Positions 7,625-14,509 of a stretch of DNA of 64,000 bases are shown piece by piece. Made by a program: the position numbers and the translations under genes. Positions within the stretch are counted from its first letter, which is position 1. The number at the start of each line of letters is the position of its first letter. The notes beneath the pieces were generated by a model. It was not told where the DNA came from, ran no database searches, and saw only the letters and a list, made by a program, of their open reading frames with translations. The DNA comes from Roseiarcus sp963842835 (lineage in GTDB: Bacteria > Pseudomonadota > Alphaproteobacteria > Rhizobiales > Beijerinckiaceae): positions 372,001 to 436,000 of the forward strand of contig CAWJIB010000009.1 in NCBI GenBank assembly GCA_963842835.1, written 5' to 3'.

Positions 7625-8665
7625 ATGGGGAGACCGTCCGTGAGAAAGTTTATCAGAATTGGCGTCGATTTGGCGAAGAATGTCTTTCAACTTCATGGGA
7701 TCGAGCGCGAGGACGGATCGCCGTTTCAGCGCAAGTTGACTCGCGTTAAGTTTCGAGAGTTCTTTTCTCGGCTGACGCCCTGTCGCGTGGGCATGGAGGC
7801 CTGCGGATCGGCGCATTATTGGGCGCGCGTCCTCGGAGCGATGGGGCACGAGGTCGTCCTGATCGCGCCCGCCTACACCAAGCCCTACGTCAAACGCGGC
7901 AAGAACGACGCGGCCGACGCGGCGGCGATCTGCGAGGCGATGTCGCGGCCCGAGATGCGTTTCGTGCCGGTCAAGAGCGCGGACCAGCAAGCCGTGTTGA
8001 TGTTGCACAAGACCCGGGATCTGCTGGTCAAGCAGCGAACCATGAGCGTCAATGCGTTGCGCGGCCATCTCCAGGAGTTCGGCCTGATCGCGGCCAAGGG
8101 CATTCATCGGGTCCGGGAGTTGGTCGCCCTCGCGCAGGCGGACGAAGGTCTTCCCGAAGAAGCCAAGGAAGCCGTCGCTCTGTTGGCCTGGCAGAGCGGG
8201 CAGCTCGATATGAAGATCGACGCGTTGGAGAAGATAATCGCCACGGCCAGCGCGAGGCGCCCGATGAGCCGCTTGCTGCAAGAAATTCCCGCCATCGGCC
8301 CGCTGATCGCCTCGGCGTTGGCGGCGAGCCTTCCCGATCCCAGCGTATTCAAATCGGGGCGCGATTTCGCCGCGTCCCTGGGCTTGACGCCGAGCCAGCA
8401 CTCCAGCGGGGGAAAGGAAAGGCTCGGGGCTATCACCAAGAAGGGCAATCGATACTTACGCAAGATGCTCGTCGTCGGCTGCACTTCGGTGCTGCGTGTG
8501 GCCCACAAATACAAAGGCTCCCTAGCCGAGTGGATCGTGGCGATGAAGGCCAGCAAGCCCGAACGTGTCGCCGCGGTGGCTCTGGCCAACAAACTGGCCC
8601 GAATATGTTGGGCGGTCCTATCGACCGGCGAGAGCTTCCGCGAAGAGCTCTACGCCAGAGCCTGA
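7625..8665 (+). CDS. IS110-family transposase (DEDD recombinase)
   Basis: 346 residues from the ATG at 7625 (GGAG 9 bases upstream); a GTG at 7604 is in frame. N-terminal DEDD domain: IGVDLAKNVF (Asp), VGMEACGSAH (Glu), KNDAADAAAI (two Asp). C-terminal Tnp20 domain with LLQEIPAIGPLIASALAA, a helix-hairpin-helix-like segment, and the serine region TPSQHSSGGKERLG, followed by KKGNRYLRKMLV. This family uses a DEDD and a serine residue, with a guide RNA from the element, to insert the circular IS at specific sites. Full length and uninterrupted. Confidence 0.93.
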   Translation: MGRPSVRKFIRIGVDLAKNVFQLHGIEREDGSPFQRKLTRVKFREFFSRLTPCRVGMEACGSAHYWARVLGAMGHEVVLIAPAYTKPYVKRGKNDAADAAAICEAMSRPEMRFVPVKSADQQAVLMLHKTRDLLVKQRTMSVNALRGHLQEFGLIAAKGIHRVRELVALAQADEGLPEEAKEAVALLAWQSGQLDMKIDALEKIIATASARRPMSRLLQEIPAIGPLIASALAASLPDPSVFKSGRDFAASLGLTPSQHSSGGKERLGAITKKGNRYLRKMLVVGCTSVLRVAHKYKGSLAEWIVAMKASKPERVAAVALANKLARICWAVLSTGESFREELYARA

Positions 8666-8934
8666 AGCCGAAAGAGTCTGAAGACGGGCCTTATCGAGGA
8701 GGCGTTCAATCCTTCAAAGTTTGGCAAGCGCACCGACGTGATGATCCAAAACGGTCGCCACCGAAAGCCGAGGACAACCCGCCAGCTGTCACGAACCTCC
8801 AGTTCGCCGCGATGATAGGGGACCCAGGTCGTCGGAAATCATCAGGGCCAGCGGTCAAAGGCCGCACACAAAGGCCGGACATATGACCGCAGCCGACCAA
8901 GTCGATCAAAACGCCAAAATATCGCTTGCCAATC
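8666..8934 (+). ncRNA. Candidate bridge RNA / seekRNA region of the IS
   Basis: 269 bases with no ORF between the transposase stop and the right subterminal repeat. In IS1111-type elements this is where the structured guide RNA is encoded, with loops that pair with target and donor DNA. Self-complementary stretches are visible (for example GGCCAGCGG, GGCCGCAC, GGCCGGAC runs near 8847-8880), but no fold was computed. Position is the main argument; exact RNA ends are unknown. Confidence 0.4.
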
Positions 8935-8946
8935 GGGGCCGTCCAC
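8935..8946 (+). repeat. Right subterminal inverted repeat of the IS
   Basis: GGGGCCGTCCAC, exact reverse complement of 7566-7577. The 119 bases from here to the next gene (9066) hold the right IS edge and presumably the promoter of the SDR gene, with AGGCAAG just before its ATG; nothing else was recognised. Confidence 0.8.
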
Positions 8947-9065
8947 ATATGACGGCAGAGGTCTGGTTCAATCTAAAGACAGCGCGCTCTGGAACTAACA
9001 ATAGGGAAATACGGGGCGCGCCACCGTAAGTCCCCTCGCCGCCAACGCAGCTCGGGAGAGGCAAG

Positions 9066-9905
9066 ATGTCCCGCGTCTTCATTACCGGTTCCTCGACCGG
9101 CCTCGGCCTGATGGCCGCGCGCCTCCTCGTCGAGCAAGGCCATCACGTGGTCCTGCATGGCCGCGATCGCGCCCGCGCGGACGACGCTCACAGGGCGCTG
9201 CCGGATGCTGAAGGCGTGGTCGTCGGCGATCTCGCCAGCATCGCTCAGACCCGCGACGTCGCCGAGCAGGTCAACAGGCTCGGGCGGTTCGACGCCGTGA
9301 TTCACAATGCGGGGGTCGGCTATCGCGAGGCGCGGCGCGTCGAGACCGAAGACGGGCTTCCCCAAGTCTTCGCCGTCAACACGCTCGCGCCCTACATCCT
9401 GACCGCGCTGATCGAGAAGCCGAAGCGGCTCGTCTATCTCAGTTCCGGCATGCACCGCGCCGCGTCTGCGAACATCGACGACCTCGCCTGGAAAAAGCGC
9501 CCGTGGCAAGCGGCCGAGGCCTATGCGGAGAGCAAGCTGCACGATGTTCTGCTGGCCTTCGCCGTCGCTCGCCGCTGGCTAGGGGTGTTCTCGAACGCCT
9601 TGGAGCCGGGATGGGTGGCGACCCGCATGGGCGGCCCCGGCGCGCCCGACGATATCGATCAGGCGCATCGGACCCAGGTGTGGCTGGCGGTCAGCGACGA
9701 TGACGGCGCGCGCGTGACAGGCGAATATTTCCACCATATGCGCCCTCGCAAGCCGAACCCCAGCGCCTATGACGGGGACATCCAGAACCAGCTCCTTGAA
9801 GGCCTGCCGCAAGCTTTCAGGCGTCGCGCTGCCGGCTTAGGCCGCTTGACCGCCACTTCGTCGCCAAGCGCAAACCCACCTCCTCTTCGCGCGTCGCAGC
9901 CGTGA
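9066..9905 (+). CDS. Short-chain dehydrogenase/reductase
   Basis: 279 residues. N-terminal NAD(P)-binding motif TGSSTGLG (residues 7-14), HNAGVGY (NAG motif), substrate Ser in VYLSSGMH and catalytic Y-A-E-S-K (AYAESKLHD). The body resembles atypical SDRs of about 250 residues annotated as daunorubicin C-13 ketoreductase-like. The last 30 residues (from FRRRAAGLG on) are Ser/Pro-rich and not family-like, so the end could reflect a shifted frame. It lies directly beyond the IS; substrate unknown. Confidence 0.8.
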   Translation: MSRVFITGSSTGLGLMAARLLVEQGHHVVLHGRDRARADDAHRALPDAEGVVVGDLASIAQTRDVAEQVNRLGRFDAVIHNAGVGYREARRVETEDGLPQVFAVNTLAPYILTALIEKPKRLVYLSSGMHRAASANIDDLAWKKRPWQAAEAYAESKLHDVLLAFAVARRWLGVFSNALEPGWVATRMGGPGAPDDIDQAHRTQVWLAVSDDDGARVTGEYFHHMRPRKPNPSAYDGDIQNQLLEGLPQAFRRRAAGLGRLTATSSPSANPPPLRASQP

Positions 9906-9960
9906 CGCGTAGAGCTTCCTCGGGGCCCGCGCATTTACGCACGACCCCGATAAAAAAGCC

Positions 9961-9982
9961 ATGCGGCGCCCGGGGGCCGCAT
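9961..9982. terminator. Hairpin after the SDR gene
   Basis: Perfect 7-bp inverted repeat ATGCGGC / GCCGCAT with an 8-base GC loop. On the plus strand it is followed by TCCTTTG; on the minus strand by GGCTTTTTT, so the T-rich side is better on minus. Sits 55 bases past the SDR stop and before the regulatory elements at 10027, probably insulating them. Confidence 0.4.
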
Positions 9983-10026
9983 TCCTTTGAAAAACCACGC
10001 CTTTTCACCGCGTGGCGCGCGGGCCC

Positions 10027-10043
10027 GTATAGGAAAAATATAC
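10027..10043 (+). promoter_or_regulatory. 17-bp palindrome, likely enhancer site (UAS 1)
   Basis: GTATAGGAAAAATATAC, an inverted repeat with GTATA/TATAC arms. A near-identical palindrome occurs at 11612. Both lie about 90-100 bp upstream of a sigma-54 promoter, the normal place for the binding site of an NtrC-type activator. The best candidate activator is the response regulator at 14510-15946. Confidence 0.7.
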
Positions 10044-10130
10044 TTTGACCCGCCGCCGGCGCCGGCGGCGCATCCCGTCGTCCTGCCTAATCGATTGAAA
10101 TGACAGCGAAAATTGACGCGGACAAGCCCG

Positions 10131-10146
10131 TGGCACGGCGCTTGCC
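10131..10146 (+). promoter_or_regulatory. Sigma-54 (RpoN) promoter for the response-regulator gene
   Basis: TGGCACGGCGCTTGCC: the -24 element TGGCAC and -12 element TTGC with the required 5-base gap, giving GG and GC ten bases apart. It lies 45 bases before the ATG at 10191. This is an essentially perfect match to the consensus TGGCAC-N5-TTGCW except the last base. Confidence 0.85.
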
Positions 10147-10190
10147 TGCTAGGATAGCGAAGACCCATCACTGCAAGCAAGGTGGCGAAG

Positions 10191-10622
10191 ATGAGCGAGA
10201 AAAGCAGAATTCTCGTCGTTGATGACGACGAAGTCGTACGCCGGAGCTACCTGCGGTCGTTGCAAAGCGTCGACTGCAATGTTGCGGCCGCGAGCGATGG
10301 CGAGGAGGCGCTGCAGACGATGGAGCGCAATCCCTTCGACGTCGTGCTGCTGGATCTGCGCATGCCCGGCCGCGACGGAATGTCGGTTCTGCGCGCGATC
10401 AAACAGAAGTGGCCGGAAAGCGAGGTGGTGATCATCACCGGCTATCCGACCGTGGACAGCGCCAAGGAGGCCGTTCGGCTCGGAGCTTGCGACTACGTCG
10501 CCAAGCCGGTGGGGCCGAAGGAAGTCATCGATGTCGCCGACAACGCGATAACGCGCAAGCACTGGGCGCTGCGTCGCGTGCCGGAGGATCCGGATGCAGC
10601 GAGCGGCGCCTGCGCCGCCTGA
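10191..10622 (+). CDS. Single-domain response regulator
   Basis: 143 residues, essentially one receiver domain plus a short tail. Key residues: acidic triad DDD at 11-13, phospho-acceptor Asp55 in LLDLRMPG, Thr in IITGYPT and Lys in YVAKPVGP. No output domain, so it may act as a phosphate relay, phosphate sink or protein-binding switch for the kinase at 15943. Expressed from the sigma-54 promoter at 10131. The next gene starts 57 bases later and has its own strong ribosome site. Confidence 0.9.
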   Translation: MSEKSRILVVDDDEVVRRSYLRSLQSVDCNVAAASDGEEALQTMERNPFDVVLLDLRMPGRDGMSVLRAIKQKWPESEVVIITGYPTVDSAKEAVRLGACDYVAKPVGPKEVIDVADNAITRKHWALRRVPEDPDAASGACAA

Positions 10623-10679
10623 GGAACAAACCTGTTCAAACAGCCCCGACATGAACGCTTATTCGAAAAGGAGAAGGTT

Positions 10680-11411
10680 ATGACCGCATCACGCAAAGTG
10701 CTCGTCGTCGACGACGATCCCGTCGTCCGCAAGAGCTTCGACCGCGTTCTCACCAGCAAGGGTTACGCCGTCATCACCGCCGAGAGCGGGGAAGAGGCGT
10801 TGCGCAAGCTGAGCGAGGAAAAGTACGACGTCGTCTACACCGACATCCGCATGCCCGGAATGAGCGGACTCGACGTGGCCGAACAGGTGAAGGCGAAGCG
10901 GCCGTGGACGCCGGTGGTGATCATCACCGGCTACGGCAGCGACGCCGCCGAAGCCCGCGCCAAGGCCGCAGGCGTCGTGAGCTTCCTGCACAAGCCCCTG
11001 TCTCCCGAAATGATCGAAGGCAGCGCTCGCGAGGCGCTGGCGGCTCCCCCGGCCGCGGAAGAGGCGGTCTCTCCGGCCGTCGCCGAAGCGCCCCGGGCCG
11101 AACCGTCCACCGTGGGAGACGCGCTGAAGAACATCGCCCTCTTCTTCGCTGCGCCGTTCATTGGCCTAGCCTACGTCGTCGCCTTGCCGTTCGTCGGCCT
11201 CGGCTTTCTCGCGTTCATGGCGGCGCGCGCCGCAGGCAAGATCGAAGCGTTGAGGGCGGTCGGCGAGGCGCTCAGGACGATCGGGATGTTGATCGCCGCG
11301 CCTTTCATCGGCCTGGCCTACGTCGTCTTATTCCCGTTCGTCGGCTTGGGCATGCTGGCCTGGATGGGCGGCCGAGCCGTGCTCGGAGGCGAGACGCCGA
11401 CGAAAGACTGA
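10680..11411 (+). CDS. Response regulator receiver fused to a duplicated membrane module
   Basis: 243 residues. Residues 1-120 are a complete receiver: D11-D13, phospho-acceptor D55 (YTDIRMPG), T83, K105. A linker rich in Ala, Pro and Glu leads to two copies of a hydrophobic repeat (about 151-183 and 200-233), each containing AAPFIGLAYVV followed by PFVGLG and a Leu/Met-rich end. The repeats look like re-entrant or hairpin membrane segments, so the receiver would be tethered to the membrane. The ATG has an excellent site (AAAAGGAGAAGGTT). Probably co-transcribed with 10191; a strong terminator follows at 11458. I know no characterised protein of this design. Confidence 0.85.
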   Translation: MTASRKVLVVDDDPVVRKSFDRVLTSKGYAVITAESGEEALRKLSEEKYDVVYTDIRMPGMSGLDVAEQVKAKRPWTPVVIITGYGSDAAEARAKAAGVVSFLHKPLSPEMIEGSAREALAAPPAAEEAVSPAVAEAPRAEPSTVGDALKNIALFFAAPFIGLAYVVALPFVGLGFLAFMAARAAGKIEALRAVGEALRTIGMLIAAPFIGLAYVVLFPFVGLGMLAWMGGRAVLGGETPTKD

Positions 11412-11457
11412 ATGAGGATGGCTGATTGGCGGCTCGCCCGACCCACGGGCGAGGCGG

Positions 11458-11487
11458 AGGCCGGGGGGAAATTCCCTCCGGCCTTTT
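11458..11487 (+). terminator. Rho-independent terminator after the membrane-receiver gene
   Basis: GC-rich stem AGGCCGG-GGGAA paired with TTCCCTCCGGCCT (one mismatch), immediately followed by TTTT. It closes the 10191-11411 transcription unit 46 bases after the stop. Confidence 0.85.
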
Positions 11488-11531
11488 TCGTTCGGCCTCG
11501 GCGCCCGGCGTCATTTCTCGTCGCCGGGTCT

Positions 11532-11548
11532 GTATAGAAAACTCATGC
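11532..11548 (+). promoter_or_regulatory. Half-conserved copy of the enhancer palindrome
   Basis: GTATAGAAAACTCATGC keeps the left arm and A-rich centre of the palindromes at 10027 and 11612 but not the right arm. It starts exactly 80 bases before UAS 2, so it could be an auxiliary binding site for the same activator. Confidence 0.4.
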
Positions 11549-11611
11549 GCGCGCAGCATTCGCATAAGCGTTTGACAGCGCTCGATATTTATCGGGCCTC
11601 GGGGCCAGCGC

Positions 11612-11628
11612 GTATAGAGAAATTATAC
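11612..11628 (+). promoter_or_regulatory. 17-bp palindrome, likely enhancer site (UAS 2)
   Basis: GTATAGAGAAATTATAC, same GTATA/TATAC architecture and centre as 10027-10043 (13 of 17 bases identical). It ends 99 bases before the sigma-54 promoter at 11728. The 400-base gap 11412-11811 therefore contains terminator, half site, UAS and promoter, and no gene. Confidence 0.7.
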
Positions 11629-11727
11629 GTCGCCTTCGCCGCGGCCGCCGCAAAGGCCCATGACCAAAATCGCCAGATAGACATAAGCCCTTAAAATCAC
11701 GAGCTTATTGATGCTCCGCACGACGTC

Positions 11728-11743
11728 TGGCACGGCCCTTGCT
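11728..11743 (+). promoter_or_regulatory. Sigma-54 (RpoN) promoter for the receiver-less membrane protein and probably the cytochromes
   Basis: TGGCACGGCCCTTGCT, a full match to TGGCAC-N5-TTGCW. It shares 14 of 16 bases with the promoter at 10131. It lies 69 bases before the ATG at 11812; the leader includes a small hairpin (GCCTC/GAGGC at 11776-11791). Confidence 0.88.
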
Positions 11744-11811
11744 TCGTAAGAACCGAGCAAACCGTTGGAATAAAAGCCTCACTGACGAGGCTCAACATGC
11801 AGGAGTAAGTC

Positions 11812-12249
11812 ATGACCGCATTACGCAAGATCCTCGTCGTCGAGGAAGAGCCTGTGGTTGCGACTAAGGTCGCCCGGGCCCCTGCCGGCAAATTTCGCGT
11901 CGTGACTGGCGAGCCGCCGGCCCAACCCCGCGCTGCGGCGCCCGAGGCGGGTGGCGGCGCCTTGAAGAACATCGCCCTGTTCTTCGCCGCGCCTTTCATC
12001 GGCTTGGCCTATATCGTCGCCTTGCCGTTCGTCGGCCTCGGCTTCCTCGCCCTCAAGGCGGCGCGCGCCGCAGCCAGGACTGAAGCGGCGAAGGCGGTCG
12101 GCCCGGCGCTGAAGACCGGCGGGATGTTGATCGCCGCGCCTTTCATCGGCTTGGCCTGCGTCGTCTTCTTCCCCTTCGTCGGGTTGGCCATGCTGGCCGG
12201 CATGGGCGGTCGCGCAATGGTCGAAGCCGGAGCGCGGCGAATGAGATAG
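11812..12249 (+). CDS. Paralogue of the membrane-tethered regulator that has lost its receiver
   Basis: 145 residues. The first 16 residues (MTALRKILVVEEEPVV) copy the start of the receiver in the 10680 gene, but the acidic triad DDD has become EEE and the rest of the receiver, including the phospho-acceptor, is missing. A short linker joins directly to the same duplicated hydrophobic module (ALKNIALFFAAPFIGLAYIV near 50-69; MLIAAPFIGLACVVFFPFVG near 105-124). It thus seems to be a free membrane module made by internal deletion after duplication. It has its own strong SD (AGGAG) and sigma-54 promoter, so it is likely expressed rather than dead. Confidence 0.8.
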   Translation: MTALRKILVVEEEPVVATKVARAPAGKFRVVTGEPPAQPRAAAPEAGGGALKNIALFFAAPFIGLAYIVALPFVGLGFLALKAARAAARTEAAKAVGPALKTGGMLIAAPFIGLACVVFFPFVGLAMLAGMGGRAMVEAGARRMR

Positions 12250-12301
12250 ATCAATGAAATCTTCGCTGCGGCGCCGCAAAAAAGAAATTGCGCTGATCCT
12301 C

Positions 12302-12324
12302 CCGGGGGGCTGAAGGCCCCCCGG
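12302..12324 (+). terminator. GC hairpin between the membrane module and cytochrome genes
   Basis: Perfect 9-bp arms CCGGGGGGC / GCCCCCCGG with loop TGAAG, no T-run after it. It may be a processing or attenuation point setting the ratio of upstream product to cytochrome. A weak FNR-like sequence (ATGAG-ATAG-ATCAA, 12241-12254) lies just before it. Confidence 0.5.
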
Positions 12325-12361
12325 ATCATGTTGGCGGCGCGGTCGCCTTTGGGGGGCGAAT

Positions 12362-13738
12362 ATGAATGGCTACAGCACCCTGTTTCAGGTCCGGCGCGCG
12401 CTCCTGCGCGCCGGTCTGGTCGTCGCGGCCTTCGGCGCAGGGATCGCCCTTTCGCCAGCCGGCGCGCCGCCGGCCTTCGCCGCCGACGCCGCGCCCTCGG
12501 CGACGAGCGAGCAATGTCTCGGCTGTCACGGCGCCGAGGGCATGGAGAAGAAGCTGGCGGACGGAGCGACCCTGCAGCTGCACGTGCCGGGCGATGCGTT
12601 CGCCAGGTCCGTCCATAATTCCATCGGGTGCACGGGCTGTCACGCCGACGTCGATCTCGCCGCGCATCCGCCCGCCGAAAAGACCATCGAGAGCAGGCGC
12701 AGCTTTTCCCTCGCCATGACCCAGCTCTGCCGTGGGTGCCATGCCGACAAATTTGACCAATGGGAGACCAGCATTCACGCCGCCCTGGTGCGCAGCGGCG
12801 ACTCGGCGGCGCCGATATGCACGGACTGCCACAACCCGCACGCGGTCATCAAGGACGCGGCGACGCAAATCGACCAGGTTCCCTGCCAGAAGTGCCACTC
12901 GGCGATCTACACCGCCTACTCCGGCAGCATGCACGCGGCCTATCGGCGCAGTTCCGACAAGGGCTATGCGCCGGTTTGCTCCGACTGCCATAGCGCCCAC
13001 GACGTGAAACCCACCGCGCTCGGCCAGGGACCGGAGGCGGCCTGTTTCGGCTGTCACGACGGCGTGCTGGAAGCCCATCAGAAATGGCTTCCCAATGCAG
13101 CCTTGCATTTCGAGGTCGTGTCCTGTCCGGCCTGCCATTCTCCCTATGCCCAACGCAAAGTCGATCTCATGCTGATCGACGCTAAGGACTCCAAGGCGCG
13201 CGGGACCGAACAAGTCGGCGTGCCCCTTTTCGACGCCAGCGCCCATTCGGATGGCAAAGGGATCGATGCGGCGACGCTGTGGAACTTGCTGCAAACGCTT
13301 AATCGCGCGGGCATAGCCGACAAGACCGTCTTGCGCGGCCGCCTGGACGTTGTCACCGGCCCACAGGCGCATCAACTCGCCGACAAGAGCAAGGCGATCA
13401 GCAATTGCCAAGTCTGTCATAGCTCGGGATCCGCGGCATTCCAGAGCGTGACCGTCTCGCTCGTCGGGCCGGAGGGCCGACGCGTGGGCTATGGCGCCAA
13501 TGCCGACGTGCTGAACTCGGCGATGTCGCTCGAGTCGGTGAGCGGCTTCTACGCGATCGGCGGCACCAGGATCAAGATCCTGGACATTCTGCTGATCTTG
13601 GCCGTCCTCGGAGGCCTTGGCATTATCATCGGGCACCTGACCCTGGGATGGCTCTTCAAATACTTTGGCTTGTACCACCCGCATAATGGCAGTCCCGGCG
13701 ATCGGCCGACCGGCGGCGATGGTCCCAAGGCGGCATGA
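12362..13738 (+). CDS. Nine-haem c-type cytochrome, membrane-anchored
   Basis: 458 residues. Signal peptide at the N terminus (hydrophobic stretch to about AFAAD, residue 40). Nine CXXCH haem-attachment motifs are visible in order: CLGCH, CTGCH, CRGCH, CTDCH, CQKCH, CSDCH, CFGCH, CPACH, CQVCH. A C-terminal transmembrane helix (about 405-432, ILDILLILAVLGGLGIII) anchors it with the haem domain in the periplasm. The arrangement suits electron transfer from the following cytochrome b to a periplasmic acceptor. No nitrite-reductase CXXCK motif was found. The ATG is preceded by TTTGGGGGGCG. Confidence 0.92.
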   Translation: MNGYSTLFQVRRALLRAGLVVAAFGAGIALSPAGAPPAFAADAAPSATSEQCLGCHGAEGMEKKLADGATLQLHVPGDAFARSVHNSIGCTGCHADVDLAAHPPAEKTIESRRSFSLAMTQLCRGCHADKFDQWETSIHAALVRSGDSAAPICTDCHNPHAVIKDAATQIDQVPCQKCHSAIYTAYSGSMHAAYRRSSDKGYAPVCSDCHSAHDVKPTALGQGPEAACFGCHDGVLEAHQKWLPNAALHFEVVSCPACHSPYAQRKVDLMLIDAKDSKARGTEQVGVPLFDASAHSDGKGIDAATLWNLLQTLNRAGIADKTVLRGRLDVVTGPQAHQLADKSKAISNCQVCHSSGSAAFQSVTVSLVGPEGRRVGYGANADVLNSAMSLESVSGFYAIGGTRIKILDILLILAVLGGLGIIIGHLTLGWLFKYFGLYHPHNGSPGDRPTGGDGPKAA

Positions 13739-13768
13739 CGGCGCGGAAGCGCTGAAAGGAACAGCGAT

Positions 13769-14452
13769 ATGCAAAAACTCTATATCCATCCGCTTCCAGT
13801 CAGGATCTGGCACTGGATCAATGCCGTCGGCTTCGTCCTGATGGTTCTCACGGGGCTGCAGATCCGTTATGTCGGACTGATCGATGTGGCGTCGTTCAGG
13901 ACGGCGGTCGCGGTGCACAACACGGTCGGTTTCGTGCTGATCGCCAATTTTTTCGTCTGGCTCGGGTTTTATCTTTTTTCCGACCGGATCAAGGCCTATC
14001 AATCGGAATTGAGTCCGACGAAGCATTTCCGCGCCACCTTTCGGCAGATATACTACTATGGTTTCGGCATATTCAAAGGCGATCCCAATCCCTTTCGCGC
14101 CACCATCTATCGCAAGTTCAATCCGCTGCAGAGCATGACTTACCAGCTCGTCCTGATGCTGCTCGTCCCGATCCAGTTCTATACCGGCATCTTGATGTGG
14201 GACGTGAAGCGCTTCTCCGCCCAGGTCGACTTCTTCGGCGGCGTGCGCGTCATCGACACCGTCCATGTTCTGATCTTCATCACCATCGTCTTTTACCTCT
14301 TCGTCCACGTCTATCTCGGCACCTTGGGGCACACGCGGACAGCGCATTTCAGGGCGATGCTGACCGGCTACGACGACGTAGACGAGGAAGAGGCGGAACC
14401 TGCCGTGGCGGCGCCGGAATCCGCGCCGTCCGGCGCCGCCGGCCATGCCTGA
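13769..14452 (+). CDS. Cytochrome b/b6-domain membrane subunit
   Basis: 227 residues with four predicted membrane helices and histidines placed for two b haems: HPLPVRIWHWINAVGF in helix 1, VAVHNTVGFVLI in helix 2, and TVHVLIFITIVFYLFVHVYL in helix 4. This is the fold of the cytochrome b subunits of formate dehydrogenase, NiFe hydrogenase and thiosulfate reductase. Starting 30 bases after the multihaem cytochrome, it very probably forms with it a quinol/quinone-linked membrane electron-transfer complex. The tail from 200 on is acidic and Ala/Pro-rich. No catalytic molybdenum or hydrogenase subunit lies nearby. Confidence 0.9.
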   Translation: MQKLYIHPLPVRIWHWINAVGFVLMVLTGLQIRYVGLIDVASFRTAVAVHNTVGFVLIANFFVWLGFYLFSDRIKAYQSELSPTKHFRATFRQIYYYGFGIFKGDPNPFRATIYRKFNPLQSMTYQLVLMLLVPIQFYTGILMWDVKRFSAQVDFFGGVRVIDTVHVLIFITIVFYLFVHVYLGTLGHTRTAHFRAMLTGYDDVDEEEAEPAVAAPESAPSGAAGHA

Positions 14453-14509
14453 TCCCGTCGCGCCCGCGGCGCGGCAGGGTCGGCCGTCGCCGCCGCTTGG
14501 AGCAGCGAC

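Larger units (their letters stand above)
7566..8946 (+). mobile_element. IS110-family insertion sequence, IS1111-like group
   Basis: Bounded here by a 12-bp subterminal inverted repeat (GTGGACGGCCCC at 7566-7577, GGGGCCGTCCAC at 8935-8946) that encloses the transposase gene. True ends lie some bases outside these repeats and were not fixed. IS1111-type members of the IS110 family have subterminal repeats and a long non-coding stretch after the transposase; both are seen. Size about 1.4 kb is normal. The element sits between metF and an SDR gene. The transposase frame is intact, so the copy may be active. Confidence 0.85.

Noticed and set aside
10622..10636. GAACAAACCTGTTC resembling a LexA/SOS box
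   Set aside because: Alphaproteobacterial LexA uses the direct repeat GTTC-N7-GTTC; spacing and orientation here do not fit.
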